Below, piece after piece: positions 1-9,366 of a stretch of DNA of 64,000 nt (position 1 is its first letter; the number at the start of each line of letters is the position of its first letter). The DNA comes from Acidobacteriota bacterium (GTDB lineage Bacteria; Acidobacteriota; Terriglobia; Bryobacterales; Bryobacteraceae). The position numbers were made by a program, and so were the translations under genes. Location: the NCBI GenBank assembly GCA_025352795.1, contig JANXSF010000137.1, positions 1 through 64,000 on the forward strand, given 5' to 3'. Below the pieces are notes generated by a model. That model had not been told where the DNA came from and ran no database searches. It saw only the letters and a list, made by a program, of their open reading frames with translations.

Positions 1-79
1 CCTTGATTTTCTCCAGGCTTAGCTTCTCTCCACCTTTCATGCTGATGATCAATCCCCAGCTTCCGACACCTTGCCCCTT

Positions 80-133
80 CAGGCTCTTCTTGTGTGAGAA
101 TCGACCTCCGCTCCAGGCTCTTCTTGCATGAGA
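80..133. repeat. two-copy direct repeat upstream of the first gene
   Basis: Two 20-base copies (80-99 and 114-133) share CAGGCTCTTCTTG followed by TGAGA and differ at only two positions; a weaker related stretch (CTCCAGGCTTAGCTTCTC) lies near position 11. They fall in the 187-base gene-free leader before the TPR/VCBS operon. No strong promoter or ribosome binding site is visible. Function unknown; they could be an operator, or remnants of a dispersed repeat. Confidence 0.5.
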
Positions 134-187
134 CAAGACTAGCCCTTTATTCCTACACCCGGCTACAGTTACAATCATCTAATCGTG

Positions 188-3175
188 ATGCGTAACGTAG
201 CCAGTGTAGGAATACTTCTTCTTATTTTATCCGCCTCCCAATCTGGCCCCTCTGTTGCTGAACGTCTTGCCATTCATAGAAACTTAGGGAAAGCTTTTTA
301 CGAAAATCCCACCACCCAAGCCTTGGCCGTAGTTGAATTTCGCAAGGCTTATGAGTTGCAACCAAATTCCTCTCGCGAACGCTTGAACTACGCCCTGGCG
401 CTGTTGCGTGCCGGTTCCACAGAACAAGGCATAGATGAGCTTGAGAAAACGCAGAAGCAAGATCCGTCTTTGCCCCACACCTGGTTCAATTTGGGAATTC
501 AGTTCAAACGGCGTGGCGAAGCAGACAAGGCTCGAATTCAGTTTCGTAAAATGGCCGAACTGGATCCAAAAGATCCCATTACGCAATATAACCTTGGGGT
601 GCTGGAAAAGTTGGATGGCCGCATGGAACAAGCCGCTGCCGCCTTTGAAAATAGTCTACGACTGGATGCCATGCTCATGGCCCCGCACTTTCAGCTTTTT
701 AATTTATACCGGCAAATGGATAAGTCAGTGGAATCGCAAAAGCATTTGGCAGATTTCCAACGGCTGAAAAAAGATCAGGAAGGTGCTGCCATTCCAGAGG
801 ATATGGAATGGAATAAATATGCTGAAGTTCTGGACGAAGTGGCCCCTGCCGGCGATCCTTCTCCGGTAGTTGTCGCTCGTTGGGAAGATCGACCCATTGC
901 GTTGCCAGGTGGTTTGAAAGTGGAATCGCTCACCCGCTTTGGCCACGGAGTGATTGCATTGGGTGGCAACCAGGCTTGGTTATTGCAAGTGGGTCAGCCA
1001 GCTAAACCATTGCCCGCTCTGGCCGGTGCTATTTCCGTGGCTGTAGGCGATTTTGACAATGACGGCATTTCCGATCTTTGCGTGATCACGCCTACCGAAG
1101 CCTTTTTGTCGAAAAAATTTGCCCGTGGCGCCACCGTGGCCAAAGGGAAATTCACCAAGGCTGTGTGGATTGATTACGATCACGATTACGACTTGGACCT
1201 GGTGCTGCTGGGTGAGGAGCAGAAGCTATTCCGCAATCAGGGTCCGGCCGGGTTTGTGGATAAGACTGCCAGCTTCCCGTTTGTTAAAGGCGTTGCCCTG
1301 GATGCAGTGTCCTTTCGATTGGAAGCCGAAACCAAGGGCTGGGATTTAGCGGTTTCCTACGCTGATCGGGTCGGCGTACTTTACCATGATCAACTGGGCG
1401 GCGTTTTCAAACCCATGGATTGGCCTGCATCCCAAGGCAGAAAGGATTTGGTAGCTGAAGATTTGGATCGGGATGGGGAAGTAGACATCCGCTCTGGAAG
1501 TAAAGTTTTCTATAACCGATTGACCCGTGGAATGCGTAGTTGGGTCCCAGGGGAATGGAAAGAAGCGTTTGCTGCGGGAGTGGTTCTGGATGGTGGCGAC
1601 ATTGCTTATCTGGATGCAAAGCAGCAACCGCACTTCGCCATAAACCGCGCCGTAGGCTCCAATTGGCTTCGAGTGCAATTGACTGGCGTGAAAAATTTGA
1701 AGCTGGCCCAAGGTAGCGAAGTGGAAGTGAAGTACGGGCGCTTTTATCAAAAGCAGGTCTATAACGGAGATCCCATTGCATTTGATTTGGGAAGTTATAA
1801 GAAAGCCGAAGTAGTGCGCGTCGCCTGGCCCAATGGTCTGATTCAAAATGAAATGAATCAAACCACTGCTGCCGTGCTACGTGCCAAAGAAGCGCAAAGA
1901 TTGTCCGGTTCCTGCCCTATGATTTGGATCTGGAACGGAAAAGAATTCGAATTTGTGACCGACATTTTAGGTGTTGCCCCACTAGGAGCATCCTCCGGCG
2001 ATGGCGATTATTTCCCTGTAGATCACGATGAATATATTCAGATTCCGGAAGGCGCACTCAAAGCGAAAGATGGGCGATTCAATATTCGCATCACCGAAGA
2101 GCTAAGCGAAGTTGCCTACCTGGATGAAGTGGCTTTGGTGACTGTTGATCACCGTGCTAAACAAGATATTTTTGTGGCTGATAAATTTCAAACACCACCG
2201 TATCCTGAATTTAGAGTTTACGGTGTAAGCCATAAACTACCCCTTCTTGGCGCCAGGGAAAATGGCTTGAACGATGTTCGTGCTGCACTGGCCAAACGCG
2301 ACGCCATCTATCCCAGAGGGTTTCGTCGCGATGCCGCTGGTGTTGCTCAAATGCACAGTCTGGAACTGGACATTGCCCCAGGGTCCGATCTGCTGCTGTT
2401 GAACGGCTGGGTGGATTGGGCCGATGGCAGCACGTTTTTAGGTGCTTCTCAGGAAAGTAAAGATGGTCTAGTTTTCCCTCGCATTGAAGTGAAAGGTTCA
2501 GATGGGAAATGGAAAGTCGCTGTAGCCGATATGGGTATTCCAGCCGGTAAACCAAAGACTATCGTCGTCGAATTGCCTACTACGATTTCGCGCAAAGGTG
2601 CCACCATCCGCATTGTGACTAATCTGGCGCTTTATTGGGATGAGGTGTTCACCGCAAGCAACGAGAATTTCGAAGGCACTATATCGACACTACATGCCGT
2701 GGATGCCGTCACCAAATTTCGCGGATTTTCCAAAGCCATCATTCATCCGCAGCGCCTGCAACCGGAACGATTTCTATATTTCCCCAGCAGTCCAGTGTCG
2801 ATGTGGAATCAAACACCGGGGCTCTACACGCGCTATGGCGATGTCCGTGAATTAATTAATTATCCTGATGATCGCTTTGTGATCATTGGGTCTGGTGATG
2901 AATTACAGCTTCAGTTCGACGCCACCCGCTTGCAGGCGCTGGCCCCGGGATTGGTGCGTAGTTTCCTGTTGAAAGTAGATGGCTGGGCTAAAGATCGGGA
3001 CGCGAACACGGCGTTTTCTCAATCCGTAGAACCGTTACCATTTCATTCCATGACCAAGTATCCTTATCCCAAGGCGGAACGATTTCCTGCTGACGAACAA
3101 CATGCCACTTGGCGCAAACAATACAATACGCGGCCCGCTATCAAAACCCTACGGCCATTGACGGTGAGCCGATGA
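188..3175 (+). CDS. secreted TPR + FG-GAP/VCBS + ASPIC-UnbV-like protein
   Basis: A 995-residue exported protein. Residues 1-24 look like a signal peptide (hydrophobic core LLLILSA). About five tetratricopeptide repeats span residues 29-190. FG-GAP/VCBS calcium-loop motifs follow: DFDNDG at 278-283, DYDHDYDLD at 319-327 and DLDRDG near 425. An ASPIC/UnbV-like segment (NWLRVQLTG ... VRVAWPNG) ends near 565, and a further beta-rich C-terminal domain begins at the SCPMIW motif near 573. I chose ATG 188; an in-frame GTG lies one codon upstream and neither has a clear ribosome binding site. The stop overlaps the next start as ATGA, so translation is probably coupled to the cytochrome gene. The domains suggest a periplasmic or surface binding protein; the substrate is unknown. 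Confidence 0.85.
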   Translation: MRNVASVGILLLILSASQSGPSVAERLAIHRNLGKAFYENPTTQALAVVEFRKAYELQPNSSRERLNYALALLRAGSTEQGIDELEKTQKQDPSLPHTWFNLGIQFKRRGEADKARIQFRKMAELDPKDPITQYNLGVLEKLDGRMEQAAAAFENSLRLDAMLMAPHFQLFNLYRQMDKSVESQKHLADFQRLKKDQEGAAIPEDMEWNKYAEVLDEVAPAGDPSPVVVARWEDRPIALPGGLKVESLTRFGHGVIALGGNQAWLLQVGQPAKPLPALAGAISVAVGDFDNDGISDLCVITPTEAFLSKKFARGATVAKGKFTKAVWIDYDHDYDLDLVLLGEEQKLFRNQGPAGFVDKTASFPFVKGVALDAVSFRLEAETKGWDLAVSYADRVGVLYHDQLGGVFKPMDWPASQGRKDLVAEDLDRDGEVDIRSGSKVFYNRLTRGMRSWVPGEWKEAFAAGVVLDGGDIAYLDAKQQPHFAINRAVGSNWLRVQLTGVKNLKLAQGSEVEVKYGRFYQKQVYNGDPIAFDLGSYKKAEVVRVAWPNGLIQNEMNQTTAAVLRAKEAQRLSGSCPMIWIWNGKEFEFVTDILGVAPLGASSGDGDYFPVDHDEYIQIPEGALKAKDGRFNIRITEELSEVAYLDEVALVTVDHRAKQDIFVADKFQTPPYPEFRVYGVSHKLPLLGARENGLNDVRAALAKRDAIYPRGFRRDAAGVAQMHSLELDIAPGSDLLLLNGWVDWADGSTFLGASQESKDGLVFPRIEVKGSDGKWKVAVADMGIPAGKPKTIVVELPTTISRKGATIRIVTNLALYWDEVFTASNENFEGTISTLHAVDAVTKFRGFSKAIIHPQRLQPERFLYFPSSPVSMWNQTPGLYTRYGDVRELINYPDDRFVIIGSGDELQLQFDATRLQALAPGLVRSFLLKVDGWAKDRDANTAFSQSVEPLPFHSMTKYPYPKAERFPADEQHATWRKQYNTRPAIKTLRPLTVSR

Positions 3176-5868
3176 CACGAACTAAAATCGCTGGAATTAC
3201 TCTGATCGTTTTCCTTGTAAGCACCGCCTACGTAGCCGCGTTTGCTTCTGCCACCATTTTTTACATGGCAAATGTGGTGATGCATTTGGTGTTGGGTGCC
3301 TGCCTGTTTGTCTATGCGGCAAGCCTGCTTCCCAATGTCCCTCGCTATATTTTGGGCGTCGCTTTTCTCACTGGCCTTTACTTAGCGTGGCAAGGTTCGT
3401 TGTACTCCAACCGTCCCGTTTGGATTGCCCACATTGTTGTTGCAGCCGTTGGGCTGCTGTTTCTAGGCATGTGGATCTTTAAGCAGCATCGCGATTTTGT
3501 CCCGTGGTTCTTCAGCTCTGCAGCGTTGTTGATTCTGCTACCAGCAGGGGTGCGGGTGTTCGGCGAACCACCGTTGAAGGTGGAAAATGCTCTCATCATT
3601 CCTACCTCAATGGAAGAAGAAGGAGGCGGTCCTAAATCTCCTTTCTGGCCTTCTGCATCCAAGACGAACGTTGGCGGAACCATACCTTCCAACTTTTTTA
3701 TGGATTCCAAGCTATGCGGAGAATGCCACAAAGATGCCTATCAGCAATGGGAAAGTTCCATGCACCACTTTGCATCGTTCAACAACCAGTTTTATAGAAA
3801 GTCCATTGAACAGATGCAAGAGTTAAGTGGCACCAAAGGCAGCAAATGGTGTGCCGGTTGTCATGACCATGCACTGTTCTTTAACGGTCGGTTCGATACT
3901 CCAGTGAAGGATCAGATTGACACACCCGAAGCGCAGAACGGGTTGGGATGTGTATCCTGCCATTCCATAACCCATGTGCAAGGTTCCGTGGGCAACGGTG
4001 CGTTCACCATCCAATATCCTCCTTTGCACGAACTGGCTTCCAGTCGCAATCCGGTAATCCATCAAGCAGATCGTTTCCTGACCTTCTTGAATCCAGAGCC
4101 GCATCGTCGAACGTTCCTGAAACCGTTCATGCAGCTATCGGAATTTTGTGCCACTTGCCACAAAGTTCACTTAGATGTTCCGGTGAACAATTACCGCTGG
4201 ATTCGCGGCTTCAATGACTATGACAACTGGCAGGCCAGCGGCGTCAGTGGGCAGGGTGCTCGTAGTTTCTACTATCCACAGAAAACTTCCACTTGCTCGG
4301 ATTGCCACATGACTATGGTGGATTCAAAGGACCCTGGAAATCGAAATGGGAAAATCCATTCGCATCGTTTCAGTGCCGCCAACACGGCGGTTGCCAATGC
4401 CAATGGTGATCAAACACAGTTAGCGGAAACAGAAAAATTTCTGAAATCAGGATTTGTCACAGTCGACATCTTCGCTATATCGCCCGTTGAAAAAGCTACC
4501 GGTTTGGAGATGCGTCGTCGAAACGACGCGCCACAACAGTTGATGTCGTTCAATGGAGTTGGCGAAGAATCGGAACAAGGCGGCCAAACTGTGATTCGCG
4601 AAGTGGGCAAGGTGGCAGCGCCGTTAGACAAAGCCGGTGCTTCAGTTAAACCGGGGGATACAGTGCGTGTCGACGTTGTGGTGCGTACGCGTAAAATCGG
4701 CCATTTCTTTCCCGGAGGTACAGTGGATTCCTTCGACGTCTGGCTGGAACTGGCGGCCAAAGATGCCGACGGAAAAGTAGTCTTTTGGAGCGGCGCTGTG
4801 AACGATGGCGGTCCGGTTGAACAGGGTGCCCATTTCTACCGCGCATTTGGTTTAGATGGCGAAGGCAACCCCATCAACAAACGCAATGCCTGGCAATTGC
4901 GCAGTGTGCTGTATGCCCGATTGATTCCACCCGGTGCTGCCGACGTTGCCCATTTCCGCATGAAGATCCCCGAAGGCGTGAAGGGTCCATTGCAACTGGA
5001 AGCGAAGCTGAACTATCGCAAATTCTCGCACTATTACACCGAATATGCCTACGCAGGGAAGCCCGGAGCAGGCAGTGCAGGGCTGGATCACGATAGTCGC
5101 GAGTACAGTTTTGTAAAATCAAATATTCCCAAGAATGTTTCAGGCGCAGTGAAGGATCGAATTCCGCAAGCTCCTATTGTGGTGCTGGCCACCACGAAAT
5201 CAGCATTAACAGTGGGTCCGGGGATTTCCGCATGGCAGCCCAAAGTGGAATTGAAAGATCGGGAACGGTGGAACGACTGGGGTATTGGAATGTTGTTGCA
5301 GGGGGATTTGAAAGGAGCCGAATACGCCTTCAAAAAAGTTACCGAAGCGGAACCTGGTTATGCCGATGGTTGGTTGAACGTTGCTCGCGTGCTGATTCAG
5401 GAAGGCGAAACAGAAGCGGCCAAACCCTTTTTAGCAAAAGCCATGTCCCTTGATTCGTCCCTAGGACGAATTCATTTCTTCCAGGCTCTAGTTGAAAAAG
5501 CCGATGGAAACTACGATGCGGCATTGGCCAGTTTGGAAACTGTTTTGGCAAAGTATCCGCGGGATAGGGTTGTGCTCAATCAAGTGGCTCGCATTCGTTT
5601 TCTGCAACGCAAGTATGAAGCGTCTGTTGAAGCGGGCAATCGGGTGTTGAAAGTGGATACTGAAGACGTTCAGGCACACTACACTTTAATGCTCGCTTAC
5701 CGGGGCTTAGGCAAAGTGGAGGAAGCGGCCAGGGAAGAAAAACTGTTCCGACGCTTCAAGGCCGATGAGCCATCGCAATCCATTACTCAAGTGCGCAGGC
5801 AAGCCAGTGCCGAAGATAACAACGAACGGCAAATGATTCACGATCACGGGAGTGTTCCATTACGATGA
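3172..5868 (+). CDS. membrane-anchored five-heme cytochrome c with C-terminal TPRs
   Basis: An 898-residue protein. The N-terminal 140 residues contain about four to five hydrophobic segments, so it is membrane anchored with the remainder probably in the periplasm. Five CxxCH heme-binding motifs begin at residues 182 (CGECH), 227 (CAGCH), 260 (CVSCH), 326 (CATCH) and 375 (CSDCH), arranged as in cytochrome c554-like proteins. A beta-rich region follows, then about four TPRs at 700-865. I set the start at ATG 3172, overlapping the previous stop as ATGA, although the frame stays open upstream to 3109. It ends in another ATGA overlap with the CRTAC1 gene. It is likely an electron carrier or multiheme oxidoreductase working with its two neighbours; the TPRs may dock a partner. 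The donor and acceptor cannot be read from the sequence. Confidence 0.88.
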   Translation: MTRTKIAGITLIVFLVSTAYVAAFASATIFYMANVVMHLVLGACLFVYAASLLPNVPRYILGVAFLTGLYLAWQGSLYSNRPVWIAHIVVAAVGLLFLGMWIFKQHRDFVPWFFSSAALLILLPAGVRVFGEPPLKVENALIIPTSMEEEGGGPKSPFWPSASKTNVGGTIPSNFFMDSKLCGECHKDAYQQWESSMHHFASFNNQFYRKSIEQMQELSGTKGSKWCAGCHDHALFFNGRFDTPVKDQIDTPEAQNGLGCVSCHSITHVQGSVGNGAFTIQYPPLHELASSRNPVIHQADRFLTFLNPEPHRRTFLKPFMQLSEFCATCHKVHLDVPVNNYRWIRGFNDYDNWQASGVSGQGARSFYYPQKTSTCSDCHMTMVDSKDPGNRNGKIHSHRFSAANTAVANANGDQTQLAETEKFLKSGFVTVDIFAISPVEKATGLEMRRRNDAPQQLMSFNGVGEESEQGGQTVIREVGKVAAPLDKAGASVKPGDTVRVDVVVRTRKIGHFFPGGTVDSFDVWLELAAKDADGKVVFWSGAVNDGGPVEQGAHFYRAFGLDGEGNPINKRNAWQLRSVLYARLIPPGAADVAHFRMKIPEGVKGPLQLEAKLNYRKFSHYYTEYAYAGKPGAGSAGLDHDSREYSFVKSNIPKNVSGAVKDRIPQAPIVVLATTKSALTVGPGISAWQPKVELKDRERWNDWGIGMLLQGDLKGAEYAFKKVTEAEPGYADGWLNVARVLIQEGETEAAKPFLAKAMSLDSSLGRIHFFQALVEKADGNYDAALASLETVLAKYPRDRVVLNQVARIRFLQRKYEASVEAGNRVLKVDTEDVQAHYTLMLAYRGLGKVEEAAREEKLFRRFKADEPSQSITQVRRQASAEDNNERQMIHDHGSVPLR

Positions 5869-7481
5869 GGCTCATCATAGCCTGTTTATTGCTCATTTCA
5901 GTTTGCTTTGGGCAAGTGAAATTTACTGACATCACCAAAGAAGCTGGGATCGTGTTCAATCACAACAGTGGGCGGGCAGGCAAGCGCTGGCTGCCGGAAA
6001 CTATGGGGTCCGGGTGCCTGTTCTTCGATTACGACGGGGATGGTTGGCAGGATATTTTCCTGGTGAATTCCAAAGACTGGACGCCCAAGGGTCGCAAATC
6101 CATTGGCGCTTTATATCACAACAATCGTAACGGGACCTTTACCAATGTCACAGCAGGAAGCGGTTTGGATGTGGAGATGTTTGGTTTGGGAGTGACCTCG
6201 GCAGATTACGATAACGACGGGCGCGAAGATATTTACATCACCGCACTGGAAGGCGACCGTCTATTCCACAACGAAGGCAATGGCAAGTTTCGCGATGTGA
6301 CAGCGGCGAGTGGAATTCACAACGCAGGGTTCCCGGCCAGCGCCGTCTTCTTTGATTTTGATCGCGATGGAAAAGTGGATCTATTCGTCGCCAACTACGT
6401 GGATTGGACCATTAAAGGTGACCTGTGGTGTTCGCTCGATGGAAGTACAAAATCGTACTGCACTCCGGAATCCTATAAAAGTTTGCCGTCAAAGTTGTAT
6501 CGAAATTTGGGGAATGGAAAATTCGCCGACGTCAGCCAGGCGGCAGGTTTGTCAGACAAAGGCAGCAAGGCGTTAGGAGCCACCGTGTTGGATTTTGATG
6601 GGGACGGCTGGCCAGATCTGTTTGTATCGAACGATACGCAGCCCAACAAACTGTATCGCAATAATCGCAATGGAACTTTCAAGGAAATCGGGCTCAGCGC
6701 CGGAGTAGCGTTCGGCGAAGACGGCGTGGCCCGTGGCGCCATGGGTGTGGATGCTGGCGATTACGACCGTTCTGGCCGACCCCATTTGCTGGTTGGAAAT
6801 TTCTCAAATCAGATGCTGGGTTTGTATCATAACGAAGGGAATGGGTTGTTTGTAGATGAAGCTCCGCGATCCTCAGTGGGCCGTTCCAGCCTGCTTTCAT
6901 TGACCTTTGGAGCATTTTTCTTCGATTATGACCTGGATGGTTGGCTGGATATTCTTACAGCCAATGGGCACATTGAAGAAGAAATTGGCCGTGTGCAACC
7001 CAAGGTGCAGTTTCGTCAACCACCGCTTCTATTTAGAAACTTGGGCAAAGGCAAGTTCGCCGATTTCTCCAAATCCGTTGGACCGGACTTCCAAAAATCC
7101 ATTGTGGCCCGCGGCGCAGCCTATGCCGATTTTGACCATGACGGCGATTTAGATGTCCTCATTTCCACCAACAACGGCCCGGCATATCTATACCGCAACG
7201 ATGGCGGCAATAAGAATAACTGGTTGCAAGTGAAGCTGGAAGGTGTGAAATCGAACCGTAGCGCGATTGGCGCAGTGGTCCGCATTGAATCCGATTCCGG
7301 TAAGCAATGGCAAGTGGTCCACAGCGGATCCAGCTACTGCTCGCAAAGTGATTTGGCGTTGACGTTCGGCTTGGGGCAGGACGCTGTGGTCAAAAGTATC
7401 CAGATTGAATGGCCCAGCGGAACCAAACAGAAGTTGGAAAATGTAAAGGCCCGCCAGACTTTGAAAATCAAAGAACAGTAG
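5865..7481 (+). CDS. CRTAC1-family protein (FG-GAP/VCBS repeats, ASPIC-UnbV domain)
   Basis: A 538-residue secreted protein with a short signal peptide (LIIACLLLISVCFG). Seven calcium-binding loops of DxDxDG type are visible: DYDGDGWQD, DYDNDGRED, DFDRDGKVD, DFDGDGWPD, DYDRSGRPH (degenerate), DYDLDGWLD and DFDHDGDLD, consistent with an integrin-alpha-like seven-bladed propeller. The last 80 residues form an ASPIC/UnbV domain (NWLQVKLEG ... IEWPSGTKQ). The gene starts inside the stop of the cytochrome gene (ATGA), making a three-gene translationally coupled unit. The family is very common in Acidobacteriota and Planctomycetota but its biochemical role is unclear. I infer a periplasmic or surface scaffold acting with the cytochrome. 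Confidence 0.9.
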   Translation: MRLIIACLLLISVCFGQVKFTDITKEAGIVFNHNSGRAGKRWLPETMGSGCLFFDYDGDGWQDIFLVNSKDWTPKGRKSIGALYHNNRNGTFTNVTAGSGLDVEMFGLGVTSADYDNDGREDIYITALEGDRLFHNEGNGKFRDVTAASGIHNAGFPASAVFFDFDRDGKVDLFVANYVDWTIKGDLWCSLDGSTKSYCTPESYKSLPSKLYRNLGNGKFADVSQAAGLSDKGSKALGATVLDFDGDGWPDLFVSNDTQPNKLYRNNRNGTFKEIGLSAGVAFGEDGVARGAMGVDAGDYDRSGRPHLLVGNFSNQMLGLYHNEGNGLFVDEAPRSSVGRSSLLSLTFGAFFFDYDLDGWLDILTANGHIEEEIGRVQPKVQFRQPPLLFRNLGKGKFADFSKSVGPDFQKSIVARGAAYADFDHDGDLDVLISTNNGPAYLYRNDGGNKNNWLQVKLEGVKSNRSAIGAVVRIESDSGKQWQVVHSGSSYCSQSDLALTFGLGQDAVVKSIQIEWPSGTKQKLENVKARQTLKIKEQ

Positions 7482-7502
7482 TTGATAGAATGGGGGGATT
7501 CC

Positions 7503-8363
7503 ATGGAACCCAAACTGCGAATTGCCTCCATTACAGACGAATTTTCCCCCGATCTTGCCCTGGCTCTCAATGCCATGACGGCCATCGGAATGACTGGAGC
7601 GGAACTGCGCGTTCTGTGGGGAAAGAACATTCTGGACCTCTCCGATGAGGAACTAGCCAAGGCTAAATCTCTTCTCGTAGAACACAAAATGGAAGTCATT
7701 TCCATTGCCTCTCCGCTTCTGAAATGCGTTTTACCGGGTGCCCCTAAAATTGATGGTCGCTTTCAGCAAGACGTCTTTGCCGCCAAACATACGTTTGAAG
7801 ATCAGGCTCGGCTTACGGAACGGGCCTTTCATGCGGCGGAATTTTTCGGAGCAAAGATCGTTCGTGTTTTTAGCTATTGGCGAACAGTGGAACCGGAACA
7901 ATGTTTCCCTGCTGTTGCTGCCGCGCTAACTGCTTTGGGTGAAAAGGCAGCAGCCCGGGACTTGATTATCGGTCTTGAAAATGAACATGCATGTAACGTT
8001 GCCACGGCTGAACATTCCGCCAAGATGCTGGCCATGGTGGCCCACGCGGCGGTGAAACTGGTCTGGGATCCGGCCAATGCGCTCTGTTCCGGGGAAGTTC
8101 CATTCCCATTTGGGTACAAATTGCTTCCGGTGGACCGCATTATTCACGTCCACACCAAGGATTGTCACATGGAAAATCACAAGCCAATTTGGGGACCACT
8201 GGGCACCCGCGACGTGGATTGGAAGGGTCAAATTGCCGCTTTGTGGGCCGATGGATACCGTGGTTGGCTCAGTTTAGAGACACATTGGCCCGGACCAGGG
8301 GGAATCAAGATGGAGGCATCTACCATCTGCGGATGGAACTTGCGTGGTTTGGCAGCCATGTAG
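7503..8363 (+). CDS. sugar phosphate isomerase/epimerase-like TIM barrel
   Basis: A 286-residue cytoplasmic protein of the xylose-isomerase-like/AP-endonuclease-2 superfamily. Metal-site residues appear in the expected order: Glu in LENEH, Asp in VWDPAN, His in HVHTKD and Glu in LSLETHW. I chose ATG 7503 because a GGGGGG tract sits about five bases upstream; an in-frame TTG at 7482 follows the preceding stop directly but has no such signal. It lies 21 bases after the CRTAC1 gene and may be read with it, though the function looks unrelated. The substrate is unknown: family members act on hexuloses, inosose and similar sugars. Confidence 0.85.
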   Translation: MEPKLRIASITDEFSPDLALALNAMTAIGMTGAELRVLWGKNILDLSDEELAKAKSLLVEHKMEVISIASPLLKCVLPGAPKIDGRFQQDVFAAKHTFEDQARLTERAFHAAEFFGAKIVRVFSYWRTVEPEQCFPAVAAALTALGEKAAARDLIIGLENEHACNVATAEHSAKMLAMVAHAAVKLVWDPANALCSGEVPFPFGYKLLPVDRIIHVHTKDCHMENHKPIWGPLGTRDVDWKGQIAALWADGYRGWLSLETHWPGPGGIKMEASTICGWNLRGLAAM

Positions 8364-8531
8364 CTGGTACTATTTCACCCTACTAATGTGATAAATTTCC
8401 TGTTATCCGTGTAGCGAAAGGGAAACTTTCAGCGTCAAACCTAGTATCGTTGTGCGGAAAAAAATCTGGGGTGTGGTCCGGCGGAATTGCCTGGCAATAA
8501 CCGCTATAGGTCACATCCCTTTTAAGTTTTT
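8364..8531. other. intergenic leader of the DUF4159-MoxR operon
   Basis: This 168-base gap separates the isomerase-like gene from the nine-gene operon that begins at 8532, so it should carry that operon's promoter. I see no convincing -35/-10 pair, hairpin terminator or riboswitch fold. An A-rich stretch (GGAAAAAAATC) lies near 8457-8467. Confidence 0.35.
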
Positions 8532-9356
8532 ATGGGAGGCAACTTGAAGAGGCGTCGGAAATTAGCTGTTTCGGCGATGGTGATCTTAATGCTGGCTGCC
8601 GCAGCGCTTGCCCAGCGTCGATCTCAACCCGTTGATTACCCATTCGACGAAGGTGCGCCTGTAGTAATGCCCCCAGACGCCAACGAAAAGACGGAATTTG
8701 CCTTTGCCCGGCTTCGTTACCCCAACTGGCAATCCAACGACCGGATGTGGTCCATGCGCGGCAGTTGGTCCATTGATTATCCCAAGGCTGACCGGCAATT
8801 CGTGTCAGGAGTGCGGCGTCTAACCCGTCTGCATGTTCGTTCTGTAGAACAGATTGTGGATCTTGAAAGTGACGATATTTTCAACTGGCCCTGGATCTAT
8901 GCCGTAGAATCTGGTCACTGGGATCTACCCGATAAACAGGCCGCCAAGCTTCGCGAATATCTGTTGCGTGGCGGATTCCTGATGACTGACGATTTCCACG
9001 GAACCATGGAATGGGAAATCATGATGGCCTCCATGAGCCGCGTGTTTCCAGACCGTCCAGTGGTAAACATTCCTGCCAACGATCCCATCTTTCACATTCT
9101 TTACAATCTTGATGACAAATTTCAGGTACCTGGCACGGTAAACTATCCTTTCAACAAGACTTATGAATACGATGGCTACGAAGCGGAATGGAAGGGGATT
9201 TATGACGACAAAGGTCGCTTGATGGTGGCCATCTGCCACAACATGGATTTGGGCGATGCCTGGGAATGGGCCGACAGCCCGTACTATCCAGAGAAATATG
9301 CTGGATTGGCTTATCGTATTGGAATTAATTACATTATTTACGCCATGAGCCATTGA
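8532..9356 (+). CDS. DUF4159 domain-containing exported protein
   Basis: A 274-residue protein with an N-terminal signal peptide (basic KRRRK, then a hydrophobic stretch ending AAALAQ). The body matches the DUF4159 pattern, including GGFLMTDDFHG and the FPDRP...DPIFHILY segment. In other bacteria DUF4159 is often fused or adjacent to BatA/VWA proteins, which is the context here. Two starts are possible: ATG 8532, which lacks a ribosome binding site, or TTG 8544, which has GGGAGG four bases upstream; both keep the signal peptide. It is the first gene of a co-oriented run to 22838. The molecular function is not established; the fold is thought to resemble a glutamine-amidotransferase-like Rossmann domain. 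Confidence 0.85.
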   Translation: MGGNLKRRRKLAVSAMVILMLAAAALAQRRSQPVDYPFDEGAPVVMPPDANEKTEFAFARLRYPNWQSNDRMWSMRGSWSIDYPKADRQFVSGVRRLTRLHVRSVEQIVDLESDDIFNWPWIYAVESGHWDLPDKQAAKLREYLLRGGFLMTDDFHGTMEWEIMMASMSRVFPDRPVVNIPANDPIFHILYNLDDKFQVPGTVNYPFNKTYEYDGYEAEWKGIYDDKGRLMVAICHNMDLGDAWEWADSPYYPEKYAGLAYRIGINYIIYAMSH

Positions 9357-9366
9357 TCTAATCATC

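Noticed and set aside
1346-1861. A 171-codon minus-strand frame inside the first gene
   Set aside because: Antisense to recognisable VCBS motifs, with no start signal or family features.
8364-8531. Possible riboswitch or small RNA in the 168-base gap
   Set aside because: I could not find a stable conserved-looking stem or known aptamer signature.
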